The position numbers and the translations under genes were made by a program. This document shows, one piece after another, positions 23,552 to 35,414 of a stretch of DNA of 64,000 bases. The notes beneath the pieces were generated by a model. That model was not told the origin of the DNA, did no database searches, and saw only the letters and a program-made list of their open reading frames with translations. This stretch comes from Ridgeia piscesae (lineage: Eukaryota > Annelida > Polychaeta > Sabellida > Siboglinidae): NCBI GenBank assembly GCA_025642075.2, contig JAODUO010000034.1:717001-781000 (forward strand). The letters run 5' to 3'. Each line of letters begins with the position of its first letter. Positions within the stretch are counted from its first letter, which is position 1.

Positions 23552-25573
23552 CGGCGGCGATGACTTCAGCAGTGGCTCGCCAGTAGGTTTAGGAAGTTTG
23601 TGTTGTCTTGTCCCTTCATGTCATGTGATCCGGGCCAGCGATAATCTGTTGTGTCCGTGTTGTGTGTATGTATGTCCACATGTGCATATTTGGCTTCCAT
23701 CTATTCGCGTTCTCTGGGTTCACATAAACGGGTTGTCTGCCCGCTGTCATTCCACTAATTGTTGGCTGTAGTAAGATGGGACATACATACTATTCCTGCA
23801 TACTCCCACACCCTCCGAGCGGCAGGGTCCTGCCCCTCTTCCAAGCCAAGGCCTTCAGTTCCAGTCCAGCAACCAACATATGAGACCCCACAGACGTCTG
23901 AATGTATATCCACTGGGACAGTTTGGTGGTAGACTTGTAGTGGCCTGTCCTGTAGGTACTCCACAGTCAACAAATGTGCCATGCTAAACACGTCTCGTTA
24001 TTATACATACTTATTGAAGGAAGACTCGTCTAACTGCCCTTGCTTAAAATATCCTCCAAATTCATGTACGTCCATGTATCCTTTGTTGTCACATTTGAAT
24101 TGGTAGATTTTTTTACATCAAATGCAGTTTCCGTCCCATTTCTGATGACTACTAACATGTGTGATTTGATGTAGATAATTTTGTAGACATCTGTCGTATT
24201 ATGAGGCTATGATGAGAAGGTTGTCATTGTTTTTCATACCCCAGAGGTATGCCAATATCTGGACATCTCCATATATCGAGAGGTATGTCCCTATCTTGAC
24301 ATCGCCGAGGTTCCTCGTATGGTATCTGAGACTGGTGAATCTGATAAGTCTTATACCGCGGTGAATATCCGTACAACGTCTAGCGTTTTTATACCAATAC
24401 AACAGGCCCATTCACGTTATCTGATTGTATGTTACAATGCCCACGCACTAGATATGGACATACGTATTTGACCGTTGTTTTCTGTTTGACCTTTCAGTTT
24501 CACAACCATGACCTTTCTAGGATTTTATGTCACCGGTCTGATATTACAACGATGTCAGCCAATACATAATTGGTTGTAGCTGCCTTCAGAGTGTCCTTAT
24601 TCAATGAATTCAAACGTTATTGCTATCATACGAGTAATTGGAAAACACGATAGGTGTAGTTGTCAACGTGAGTGGGGACCCTAGACAGGACGGGGGAGTA
24701 CATTAGTGGGAACAGTCGTTGCTCGGGATAACCGTCGCATAGACATTTCCCGGCCCGCAATCGCGTCGGTAAAATCAGCAGTAATTACACGTGGGGGTGG
24801 GGGTGGGGGTGGGAGGTAAAAAATCCACCGTCGTATTTATAGACAACCGTAGACGTGGTATGTGTCCGTTGGATAACGCCAAACTCTATCTGCAACATAT
24901 TTTAGAACTCGCCAAAACATGCGAAAAGTCGAACTGAGAATGACTAATGGTTGTCTGTCGTAATGTCTTTAATTCAGTTTGGAGCAGTGGACATACGTTC
25001 GGTTCTCAACAGAATTTGGTAATCCCGACCGTTTGTAAACAATGCCTGCACTCACTTCCTGTTCACGTGTATTCGTGTTGTTTGTGTTAGTGTGGTCACC
25101 ACTGACTGGACCGGACAAGTCCAGTCCCTGTTATGTCACCGACATTGTTTGCCGTGTATGTTGATGTTGGTGTATTTTCAGCAGAGCCGGTCTGGCAAAT
25201 AAAACTGATTACAGTTGACAACATTTCGTTCAGCACTTGTTTGTCTGAAGAGTCTGGGTGAAGGGACAGCGCTGCGGGCGCTCGTTAATTTGAAGTTGCA
25301 TTCTGAGTTAAAGTAACAAAGCTTTCTAAGAAAGTGTATGAACATTGAACAATATGAACTATATTTAACTATTGGATGATTATTTTACAATTTTTGATAT
25401 ATATATATATATATATATACATTACGCTGGTATTTTTTGTTATTCGTTATAATTATTGAGTTTGCGCAAAATTACTTATAGTGTGATGTGGATAGCGGAA
25501 TGATAAACGTGAAATGTGGTTCGCCTTCCGCGCCACTTTATCTTTAAACAATATATCCGAATGGTGGGTAGTT
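23552..25573. other. No recognised gene; G-quadruplex motif and TA run inside
   Basis: No protein or RNA gene was recognised. The stretch contains the G-rich motif at 24793-24816 and a (TA)11 run at about 25399-25420. Confidence 0.5.
24793..24816 (+). other. G-quadruplex motif with single-base loops
   Basis: Three runs of five G and one of three G are separated by single T bases, followed by AGG. Single-nucleotide loops favour a very stable parallel quadruplex on the plus strand. It stands alone in otherwise ordinary sequence. Confidence 0.85.
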
Positions 25574-26701
25574 CTGTCTACACCAGCATTCTTCCTTGGC
25601 TCATCCTGTCTACACCAGCGTTGTTCCTTGACTCATCCTGTCTACACCAGCGTTGTTCCTTGACTCATCCTGTCTACACCAGCGTTGTTCTTTGGCTCAT
25701 CCTGTCTACACTAGCGTTGTTCTTTGGCTCATCCTGTCTACACCAGCGTTGTTCCTTGGCTCATCCTGGCTACACCAGCGTTGTTCCTTGGCTCATCCTG
25801 TCTACACCAGCGTTGTTCCTTGGCTCATCCTGTCTACACCAGCGTTGTTCCTTGACTCATCCTGTCTACACCAGCGTTGTCCCTTGACTCATTCTGTCTA
25901 CACCAGCGTTGTTCCTTGGCTCATCCTGTCTACACCAGCGTTGTTCCTTGACTCATCCTGTCTACACCAGCGTTGTTCCTTGGCTCATCCTGTCTACACC
26001 AACGTTGTTCCTTGACTCATTCTGTCTACACCAACGTTGTTCCTTGGCTCATCCTGTCTACACCAGCGTTGTTCCTTGGCTCATCCTGTCTACACCAACG
26101 TTGTTCCTTGACTCATCCTGTCTACACCAGCGTTGTTCCTTGGCTCATCCTGTCTACACCAACGTTGTTCCTTGACTCATCCTGTCTACACCAACGTTTT
26201 TCCTTGACTCATCCTGTCTACACCAGCGTTGTTCCTTGGCTCATCCTGTCTACACCAGCGTTGTTCATTGGCTCATCTTGTCTACACCAGCGTTGTTCCT
26301 TGGCTCATCCTGTCTACACCAGCGTTGTTCCTTGGCTCATCCTGTCTACACCAGCGTTGTTCATTGGCTCATCCTGTCTACACCAGCATTGTTCCTTGGC
26401 TCATCCTGTCTACACCAGCGTTGTTCCTTGACTCATTCTGTCTACACCAGCGTTGTTCCTTGGCTCATCCTGTCTACACCAGCGTTGTTCCTTGGCTCAC
26501 CCTGTCTACACCAGCGTTGTTCCTTGGCTCATCCTGTCTACACCAGCGTTGTTCCTTGGCTCACCCTGTCTACACCAGCATTGTTCCTTGGCTCATCCTG
26601 TCTACACCAGCGTTGTTCCTCGACTCATCCTGTCTACACCAGCGTTGTTCCTCGACTCATCCTGTCTACACCAGCGTTGTTCCTTGGCTCATCCTGTCTA
26701 G
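25574..26701. repeat. 32-bp minisatellite, 35 copies with no length change
   Basis: The unit contains CTGTCTACACCAGCGTTGTT and CCTTGGCTCATC. The unit start at 25574 and the last at 26694 are exactly 35 x 32 bp apart, so no net insertion or deletion has occurred. Variation is confined to a few sites (GGCTC/GACTC, AGCG/AACG, CATCC/CATTC). Because 32 is not a multiple of three and the unit has no stop in any plus frame, overlapping open frames appear in all three plus frames; they are not genes. Confidence 0.98.
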
Positions 26702-26729
26702 CACAGCGCAGGGCCAGTCTTGGTCGAAA

Positions 26730-27918
26730 TGCTAAACCCCCCGCCCACGACGATATGCTCACTTATATACAAGTAGTGTAGTTTTGTCTTGAAATAATTA
26801 ATTTCTGTCGATATGTAATTGGTGTGGTCACGATGTTTGCAGTATCGTAAAATACAATTTGGTCTTTTGGCAATTAGTAGTAGGGGCGCTACGAAAATAG
26901 CGGTTACGCGCTACGACTCGCTGGCGATTAATTATTAAGAGAACATGGTAAATATCGACAAGGAGGATGTCTAAAGCCCATGTGACGTGGGCGTGTTTGA
27001 GAAAAAAATACATACGACACGCTATTGAAATTTAGCACTACTGAGAACATTAACCAGTTATCACACAGTGTAGTAAGTCTAAGCGTCAACGGTATTGAAC
27101 GCGTAATGTGCTATGAAGAAAACCGTTTACACTGAAAAAAATAGCCTGGCGTGTCTCGTAGGCGCAGATACAAATGTATTTTTACACCATTTTGACGAGA
27201 ATAACCGGAATCGTCCCGCGGGATTGCAGATTGTACCTGGTGGAATTCTGGTTCTGAAGAAAGAATTCATGTTAACCAGTGCTGCTCGCAAAGCAGATCT
27301 GCATCGAACGAATTTGTCAACAAAGATCACTAAACTAAAAACAACTGGTAAAAGGAGAGGCTGTTTGTTGTGTGTTGAGTCACATCGCAAAAAGGTGCAG
27401 CGGCTATAAATATACTGGGTGACGGAAGGGAAGGACCGATCAATGTTAGCATAATTTATGTCGGGATGACGCAGTAGGCGAACGTAGAAAATACAGCCAG
27501 CTCCAGAATGATATAACATCATATTTAGAAAATACGTCCCTGCAACAATCGCCCGTGACATAAAGGTTTTGTCTTATTTATTGCTACTGTATAATTAAAT
27601 GCCTATGTTGCCTTGGTATTTGTTATAGTATGCGATAAATTGTACGTTTACAAAAGTACTGGCTCCATGGCCCGAATGGTAATATGATGTATTGTCCTTT
27701 GTGCTGCTATATCTTAAATGTGCGTACAGTCACGTGGTCAGTTTGTATAACACGGGCTTGGTGAAAGGGACACAATATGGTAGTAGTGTATGAATACGTT
27801 GGTTCACTGGAAATTTGAATTTACAATATTGAACAATCTCATAATTTAACATTAAAACGACACATTGGGACTCGTAAACTGTGTACATTAGGGAATTTGT
27901 TTCATGTCAAGTTAACCA
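26730..27918. repeat. Direct duplication, copy 1 (1,189 bp)
   Basis: This block recurs at 28789-29977 with a constant offset of 2,059 bp, no indels and about 13 substitutions (about 98.9% identity). It begins TGCTAAACC and ends TTAACCA, giving TG...CA ends as in long terminal repeats, and has TATAAATA at about 27405. Against an intact LTR element: there is no target-site duplication at the outer ends, no primer-binding site or polypurine tract next to the 870-bp interior, and no gag or pol. A 98-codon plus frame (27113-27409) and an overlapping 144-codon minus frame resemble nothing I know; the plus frame is identical in both copies. Confidence 0.9.
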
Positions 27919-28788
27919 AGTTTGCAGGGGTAACCACCATACGAATTAAACAGTTCGTGTGGCCGACTGCACACAACAGCGCTGACTCCACCTGTGAGCA
28001 GTGAGCGACACATCTGTTCCGTCGGGTACTGGTGAATTCAGCCCAATTTATAATAGTGTAAAATGGTGATTATATCAGTCCACGGTGTTTTATACTGGGT
28101 TTGTTATTTGTACCAGGGCAACGTGAATCTTACCGAATTGTTTTCATTGAGACATTACGTACATATTAACGTACGTCATTTTATGTTGTTAATCCATCGG
28201 GAGATAGTTGTTAAAAGCAGTGCTAACTGATATTTCTAATATATCTTAATCTGAATAATTTCTATAAAAATGTCGCTAAGTCTCCTGTTTGTGTAGCCCA
28301 ATCTGGGTAGGTATTGGCCATAAAAATGTAAGTCACTAAAGGCAATGGGCTGAATTACCCTGTATCCCCATCACCCCATCATCCCTCCACGCGATCATTT
28401 GCAATTTCTGTCTTCAGTCCGTCGGTTCATCATCGTTACGTTTATGTTATAAAGCCACCTATAATCCCTTTGCATTGTCACATCAGTTTCGATGCCGTGC
28501 TGACGCTAAGCCGTACACGACGTCACGTGGACGAGCGGCCTGCCACACAGTAGTCAACGGGCGTTGACGATATACAATTATGTCGTACTGTAGCGTCTGC
28601 AATAATCAGGCTAATAGCAGCGCTAAACATTTTAAACATATTTCGCACACACACATACACAAATGACAGTCGCCAGTTTAATGGACATTTAACCGTCAAT
28701 GCATAACCAATTTGTTTTTGTCTAAAACAATACCATCTCTGCGCATGTTCAACCAAACTAGTTCTAGTTTATTTTTAATTCTCTGCAT
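27919..28788. other. 870-bp interior between the direct duplicates
   Basis: No gag, protease, polymerase or other domain is recognisable in any frame. It ends in ordinary AT-rich sequence with no purine tract. It is either the interior of a very reduced element or simply unique DNA between two duplicated segments. Confidence 0.5.
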
Positions 28789-29977
28789 TGCTAAACCCCC
28801 CGCCCACGACGATATGCTCACTTATATACAAGTAGTGTAGTTTTGTCTTGAAATAATAAATTTCTGTCAATATGTAATTGGTGTGGTCACGATGTTTGCA
28901 GTATCGTAAAATACAATTTGGTCTTTTAGCAATTAGTAGTAGGGGCGCTACGAAAATAGCGGTAACGCGCTACGACTCGCTGGCGATTAATTATTAAGAG
29001 AACATGGTAAATATCGACAAGGAGGATGTCTAAAGCCCATGTGACGTGGGCGTGTTTGAGAAAAAAATACATACGACACGCTATTGAAATTTAGCACTAC
29101 TGAGAACATTAACCAGTTATCACACAGTGTAGTAAGTCTAAGCGTCAATGGTATTGAACGCGTAATGTGCTATGAAGAAAACCGTTTACACTGAAAAAAA
29201 TAGCCTGGCGTGTCTCGTAGGCGCAGATACAAATGTATTTTTACACCATTTTGACGAGAATAACCGGAATCGTCCCGCGGGATTGCAGATTGTACCTGGT
29301 GGAATTCTGGTTCTGAAGAAAGAATTCATGTTAACCAGTGCTGCTCGCAAAGCAGATCTGCATCGAACGAATTTGTCAACAAAGATCACTAAACTAAAAA
29401 CAACTGGTAAAAGGAGAGGCTGTTTGTTGTGTGTTGAGTCACATCGCAAAAAGGTGCAGCGGCTATAAATATACTGGGGGACGGAAGGGAAGGACCGATC
29501 AATGTTAGCATAATTTATGTCGGGATGACGCAGTAGGCGAACGTAGAAAATACAGCCAGCTCCAGAATGATATAACATCATATTTAGAAAATACGTCCCT
29601 GCAACAATCGCCCGTGACATAAAGGTTTTGTCTTATTTATTGCTACTGTATAATTAAATGCCTATGTTGCCTTGGTATTTGTTATATTATGCGAAAAATT
29701 GTACATTTACAAAAGTACTGGCTCCATGGCCCGAATGGTAATATGATGTATTGTCCTTTGTGCTGCTATATCTTAGATGTGCGTACAGTCACGTGGTCAG
29801 TTTGTATAACACGGGCTTGGTGAAAGGGACACAATATGGTAGTAGTGTATGAATGCGTTGGTTCACTGGAAATTTGTATTTACAATATTGAACAATCTAA
29901 TAATTTAACATTAAAACGACACATTGGGACTCGTAAACTGTGTACATTAGGGAATTTGTTTCATGTCAAGTTAACCA
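28789..29977. repeat. Direct duplication, copy 2 (1,189 bp)
   Basis: This is the second copy of 26730-27918. Differences cluster in the first about 360 bp (5) and last about 295 bp (7). The middle about 535 bp, which includes the 98-codon frame at 29172-29468, has only one (T to G, near 29479). The right junction is TTAACCA followed by ATTATCAC, with no repeat of the left flank. Confidence 0.9.
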
Positions 29978-31061
29978 ATTATCACAACTAGTAATTCCAT
30001 TGAGAAGAACCACGTGAACAAGCCATCGTACACAGCCGGCAGGGAACTGCAACGAGTTGAGACGACAAGAACGACAACCTCGTTTTGTGGCCCACGTAAC
30101 AAATACGTTTCGTGACAAATAACACTCCCCCTGGTGTGCGTCAGATGAGTGACGTCGTAGGAGACCTATTACACGCAACGAGGTGCAAACTGATGCCGGT
30201 GGACGTCAGCGACACAGCTTTTGTTCATAAATAATAGCACATGTCAGACTGACTCCCTCGAACCACTAAGAGCTCTCTAGCGGTTTCTGTTTTACAAATG
30301 TACGTCTTGCCAGAATAACGAGTGCAAGTCTGTAGTAACCAGGCTCTAGTCACGTGTTCGCAAGTAAGTATTAAGAGGATTAAGCGGATCTCGAAGAAAG
30401 GTGACATCTGGTGAAGCCATGTTTATATTTGAATAAATGCAAGACATGTCTTTTAAGTTCGTTAAAATGATCGCTCAACGAGCCAGACCTACCCGGAGTG
30501 AAAGGATAATGTCATGAAGAAGGATGCGCAAATGTCGTCGCGAGGGCGAGGGATAACCGGGGATTTATGAGGGAAACGCAATCAGACGACACTGATAGAC
30601 GACGAATCAGCGAAGTGGTGAGTTTCAAAAAGGCGCTCTCGCAACGTAGACATCTACAACGCCGCACGGTTTAGTTTCCAGTCTTCTTACGGCGAGTTTT
30701 GGTCAATTTGAATTATCCCCTCGCACGACACTGCAACACTCCGTGTGTCTTGGTTTAAACAATGAGGTGTACGTGCAAGACGTCATATCATAGTGATCTT
30801 AGACCTCAACATTTTCGGAAATACACGATTTTAATAGCGATACATTAAAGTATGTTAGTTCCACGACATAAATAGACGACAGTTTTGTTGGATTAAACGA
30901 CCGACCAATGTAATCGTTTCAACTGAATGTGAAACAATGGATGACAAATTAATCTATTCATATTTCCATTTAGAATATATGATAAATATATACTTAGCTA
31001 ATTGTATTTTACGAAACATTCAAGTATCTAAAAAAATACGAAATCTTCCAATAGCTCCGTA

Positions 31062-31165
31062 TTAGTCAGCCAATGGCAGCAGTCGTACGTTCACTTTCAA
31101 ATGAGCTGTTTGATTGGACAGTTAGAGAAAGCGTCATAAAACAGCCCTGACTTCGGGAACAAAGT
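31062..31165 (+). promoter_or_regulatory. Possible core promoter: CCAAT, inverted CCAAT and TATA-like motifs
   Basis: GCCAATGGC lies at about 31,069, GATTGGACAG (inverted CCAAT) at about 31,112 and CATAAAAC at about 31,135, followed by CpG-bearing sequence. The spacing resembles an animal core promoter on the plus strand. No open frame follows closely, so any product would be non-coding or spliced. Confidence 0.25.
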
Positions 31166-31398
31166 ATCCCCGAGTAACTCCGCCTGCTGCTGCAAGACTG
31201 CAGCTAGACGAGGCAGTGCGTCTACTAGGGGCAGCGGTGATTAACAATTCCCAACTGTCATCAGAACGCTTTTTGTGCGAGCCACGATAACACTACACCA
31301 GATGCGGCGGCGCGTCCACGTGAACAGCGATATAGTTGCATTTTAATAGTTGGCAATACTTGAAAACGAAACGTGATCATTATCAGCATGCCTCCAGA

Positions 31399-31451
31399 AC
31401 AGATAACACATTATTTGGCTATCTATATACGCCAAATACTGTGTTATCTGT
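31399..31451. other. Near-perfect 21-bp hairpin with an 11-nt loop
   Basis: The left arm starts ACAGATAACACA and ends TTATTTGGC; the right arm starts GCCAAATA and ends TGTGTTATCTGT. Only one of 21 positions is unpaired. The loop is TATCTATATAC. The arm length suits a microRNA or a small cruciform, but the stem lacks clear lower-stem extension and matches no microRNA I know. Confidence 0.6.
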
Positions 31452-32546
31452 CTAGGTCGTCGAGCGGGGGTGGGGGGCAGCAAGTGTGGTCACTTATTAG
31501 TTTTGTATGCTAACTGTTATCGCACAATAGATTATATAGGAAATGGCTTTTACCAAATAAAAAATTATAAATCCTTGTTAGTATAAAGTATAACAAAACA
31601 TGAATCAGCAACTTTATATTATTTTAACTGCAGCATAAATGCGACGCGTTTACTAGTGTTCTATGTGAACGTCAACGTTAGTGATGTTATAACAAATACA
31701 CGCACACACCACACACATACACGCACGCACACTTTAAGGGTGAATTATTGCACCTAACGAATAGTGGTGAATTATATTTGAACAAGAGAACTAACCTATG
31801 AAATAGATATGCACAAAATTATATAATAGTAACCACATATTATATGACTATAATTATTACTTTTAGAGACACGAGCATGGTAGACCTTCACTTCTAAATA
31901 CAACGCAGACAATATATACGCAATGTCTGTACATAAAACAAAAACTATTTGGGTCTATAAATAATTATGTCAACGTATGACTGGTCCGACCCACCCAGGG
32001 TGGTCCACGGAACACGACACAACAGCTGAGGCTGAATATTAATCGTTGACACACTCGACGCCGACCACCAGGAGCGTGGCTGTGACACAACATGACCCAA
32101 GAACTGGTGACGTCATTGTCGTTGTACTTCTGTACTCACGAAGTCCAGGTTAAAATCTCGGTGTTGATTTCGATATTACGTCACTTGTTCCCGTTGTTGC
32201 CGTCTCTACAGAAAGGCGCGCTGTTAGTCTTTTCCCTCCACTAATTCTGTCTTCATTAGTCGTCCTTTTTCTTCCACCTGGCCCACCCCACCTCCCCCCC
32301 ACCAGTCGAGGTCCCGTTGCACTCATCCTGGGTCTCTCTCTCTCTCGCGTTTCTATTGTGTATTCTTTTCAACACTCCCCCGGAATGTTTTGCATGGTTA
32401 TTTTCCCGCAAACAAATTTCTTGTCACGTTTTAACGTCATGTCGTGTACTTGAAACTTTCTCCTGGTTCAATATTAATCGATGTACATGATTTGATCACG
32501 ATCGTTGGTATAATATTTTTTTTAAATGAAAACCGTGAATCAAAAA

Positions 32547-32565
32547 CGCGGTATTATATTATATA

Positions 32566-32633
<68 letters not shown>

Positions 32634-32730
32634 GTGTATACATGTTTTATAATCTATATAATTTATTACTGTGGCATGACTGATATATATAATTATATAT
32701 TATAATTACTATATATATATTATATATATA

Positions 32731-32772
<42 letters not shown>
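32547..32772. repeat. TA-rich microsatellite blocks
   Basis: Two long TA runs (about 32,549-32,625 and 32,711-32,772) are separated by AT-rich sequence with TATG interruptions. Confidence 0.95.
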
Positions 32773-32774
<2 letters not shown>

Positions 32775-32802
32775 CTGTTATATAGATAGATATATAATTA
32801 TA

Positions 32803-32903
32803 ATACCCTAGTATACTCCATCAAACTACAGCCAGCCGCAGCTTTCGCGTGGACAGTAGGGCTTCTAAATGGCTATTGTTTGACGGAGAGTATACCTTGG
32901 TAT
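32803..32903. other. Imperfect 101-nt hairpin, microRNA-precursor-like
   Basis: The 5' side (ATACC, GTATACTC, CATCAAAC, AGCC) pairs with the 3' side (GGCT, GTTTGACG, GAGTATAC, GGTAT) with a two-base bulge and scattered mismatches; the terminal part also pairs AGCC with GGGCT. Length, arm pairing and bulges are in the range of animal microRNA precursors. No known microRNA matches either arm. It directly follows a TA microsatellite, so a small inverted-repeat transposon remnant is an alternative. Confidence 0.4.
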
Positions 32904-32929
32904 ATAAAATATAATTTGCTATACTATAT

Positions 32930-33345
32930 AAACACAATATATTTATATGTATATTCATTTGATTTATATGTATATCACTATGCTAATTTGTTTGTGTAAT
33001 ATTATATACATGTGGACACTTCGTCCAATTTACGGTATTAAATTAAGTATTATAAATGATCCTGCCGTACATCCTCCTGACCGTAACAACCACACAATAT
33101 ATTTATATGTATATTAATTTGATTTATATGTATCACTATGCTAATTTGTTTGTATATTATATAAATTAAGTATTATAAATGGTCCTGCCGTACAGCCTCG
33201 TGACCGTAACAACCACACAATATATTTATATGTATATTAATTTGATTTATATGTATATCACTATGCTAATTGGTTTGTATAATATTATATACACGTGGAA
33301 ATTCGTCCAATTTACGGTATTAAATTAAGTATTATAAATGGTCCT
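32930..33345. repeat. Three tandem copies of a 125-160-bp AT-rich unit
   Basis: The blocks CACAATATATTTATATGTAT, CACTATGCTAATT and ATTAAGTATTATAAATG, then CCTGCCGTACA and CCTGACCGTAACAACCAC, recur three times with internal deletions in the middle copy, which lacks the CGTCCAATTTACGG block. Confidence 0.9.
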
Positions 33346-33830
33346 GTCGTACAGCGGCTGCCCTCCACCACACGGAGTGGGATATACGATGCACTGGCGA
33401 GACACGCGCGCCACCTGCTGTACTAATTAACCACTCGAGTGGACACTGGTCAAAGGGGTGAGTGACCCGGTCAAACGCCTGGAACCGGCTCCGACCAGTT
33501 TGGCCATCTTTGGTCACTCAGCGGTCATCGCTACAGCGAAACTACCCTAGACCTACCGTTATCTGGTTGTACGCGCCCCAGACGAATTTCACATATTCCA
33601 CGCAAGTATTAACTTGGGCAATGACCCGAACATCGCCGTTTCCCGCCTGTCTCCGAGAAACTTGGTGGACGCTGTCGTGGTGGACAGCGCAACTGGACAG
33701 CGGCACTCCGAGAAAGGAATGCGCGCGACTGTCGAGCCTTTGTTAGCAGCGATCGCCGATAGTGCTGCCATCTGGCGAATGACGCAGTTGCTTTGACTGG
33801 CGCGAGAGGTTGACTGGTCTGTGCAGCAGT
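33346..33830. other. CpG-rich island with an unassigned open frame
   Basis: This about 480-bp stretch is GC- and CpG-rich inside strongly AT-rich flanks. A plus frame from about 33,551 to the stop near 33,796 reads without interruption for about 80 codons and includes GNDPNIAVSRLSPRNLVDAV; it resembles no family I can name. The minus strand is also open over part of it. It may be a CpG-island promoter, a single exon, or an old gene fragment. Confidence 0.35.
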
Positions 33831-34656
33831 ATGCAGTAAATAATCAAAATAATATAGATGCTTCGAATAATATGTACGGCACTTCGATTACGTTTTAAAA
33901 ACAGAAATATCAGCATGGATGTGCATATGTTGTATTAAGTAGTTATCTTTTAATATCAAAATATGCGGGGTCATTTAAGTTTTAAATAATATTTGTTGTG
34001 CACCTTCATAGGTATTGTGTTGCGTATTCCAAAGGTTAATTATATTTTACAATCAATCAAATCAATGCGTTAATTATAATCAGACACACCTGTTACAAAC
34101 GGAGGTTAATCTTTGCCATAACACGATGTTGTAACAACTTTGCAATAATCAAAAGAAAATCATGGCAAATGGACGATGAATCATTTTACTTATCAATCTT
34201 ATTACTTATTACGAGTCAAACAATTTGACATTAATGAGTAAACAGGCCATTTGAGATATTTTACATATTTGTTGTTAATCAAACATTTACACTTCCAATG
34301 GGTCATTAATAGTTTTATTATCCAATCGTCCATTGTTAGAGTTAATCCGTCTTTCAGTTCCTTTATTAACATTAATTCGTAGGTCTCTTTTTGTAATTGA
34401 AAAAACACAATAGTGTTATCTATATTGTTTTAGATATCATCATAATCTACCTTTGTGTTATGAACTAAACGGTGTTATTTTTCTCTGTACAGCTAACTCT
34501 GTATAATGTTAGTGTTTTATACATGTATAATTAAGATTTATACCGTGAACAACTAAAATGTAGACGTTGAATCGGGGCTTGTATTGATCTATGCAATTTT
34601 GATGGGGGTTGGATTGAAGTTAGTACCAACTATTGTGGCGTGTGCAGCTGGCGCTT
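33831..34656. other. AT-rich sequence, nothing recognised
   Basis: No gene, array or transposon signature was seen here. Confidence 0.5.
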
Positions 34657-35414
34657 TTTGGTGAGGCCCAAAGTGGGTGCAGTTGGAGTATTTGGATAAA
34701 CTCAAGGGTGGTGCAATTGGAGTATTTGGATAAACTCAAGGGTGGTGCAATTGGAGTATTTGGATAAACTCAAGGGTGGTGCAATTGGAGTATTTGGTGA
34801 GCCTCAATGCGGGTGCAATTGGAGTATTTGGTGAGCCTCAATGCGGGTGCAATTGGAGTATTTGGTGAGCCTCAATGCGGGTGCAATTGGAGTATTTGGT
34901 GAGCCTCAATGCGGGTGCAATTGGAGTATTTGGTGAGCCTCAAGGCGGGTACAGTTAGAGTATTTAGTGACCTCAAGGCGGGTACAGTTAGAGTATTTAG
35001 TGAGCCTCAAGGCGGATGCAGTTAGAGTATTTAGTGAGCCTCAAGGCGGGTCAGTTAGAGTATTTAGTGAGCCTCAAGGCGGATGCAGTTAGAGTATTTA
35101 GTGAGCCTCAAGGCGGGTACAGTTAGAGTATTTAGTGAGCCTCAAGGCGGATGCAGTTAGAGTATTTAGTGAGCCTCAAGGCGGGTACAGTTAGAGTATT
35201 TAGTGAGCCTCAAGGCGGATACAGTTAGAGTATTTAGTGAGCCTCAAGGCGGGTACAGTTAGAGTATTTAGTGAGCCTCAAGGCGGATGCAGTTAGAGTA
35301 TTTAGTGAGCCTCAAGGCGGGTACAGTTAGAGTATTTAGTGAGCCTCAAGGCGGATGCAGTTAGAGTATTTAGTGAGCCTCAAGGCGGGTACAGTTAGAG
35401 TATTTAGTGAGCCT
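34657..35414. repeat. 34-bp minisatellite, about 22 copies, with higher-order order
   Basis: The unit has the core AGTTAGAGTATTTAGTGAGC followed by CTCAAGGCGGRTRC. Three sub-blocks follow each other: early units with GGATAAACTCAAGGGTGG, then units with TTGGTGAGCCTCAATGCGGG, then units with TTAGTGAGCCTCAAGGCGG. In the last block GGGTAC and GGATGC endings alternate almost strictly, making a 68-bp dimer the effective repeat. Confidence 0.96.

Larger units (their letters stand above)
29978..32546. other. No recognised gene; promoter-like motifs and a hairpin inside
   Basis: No coding frame matches a known family. CpG density is moderate around 30,470-30,680 and 31,150-31,330. Listed separately are a cluster of promoter-like motifs at about 31,062-31,165 and a tight hairpin at 31,399-31,451. 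A C/T-rich tract lies at about 32,328-32,346. Confidence 0.5.

Noticed and set aside
26730..29977. Calling the duplication an intact LTR retrotransposon
   Set aside because: No target duplication, primer-binding site, polypurine tract, gag or pol is visible.
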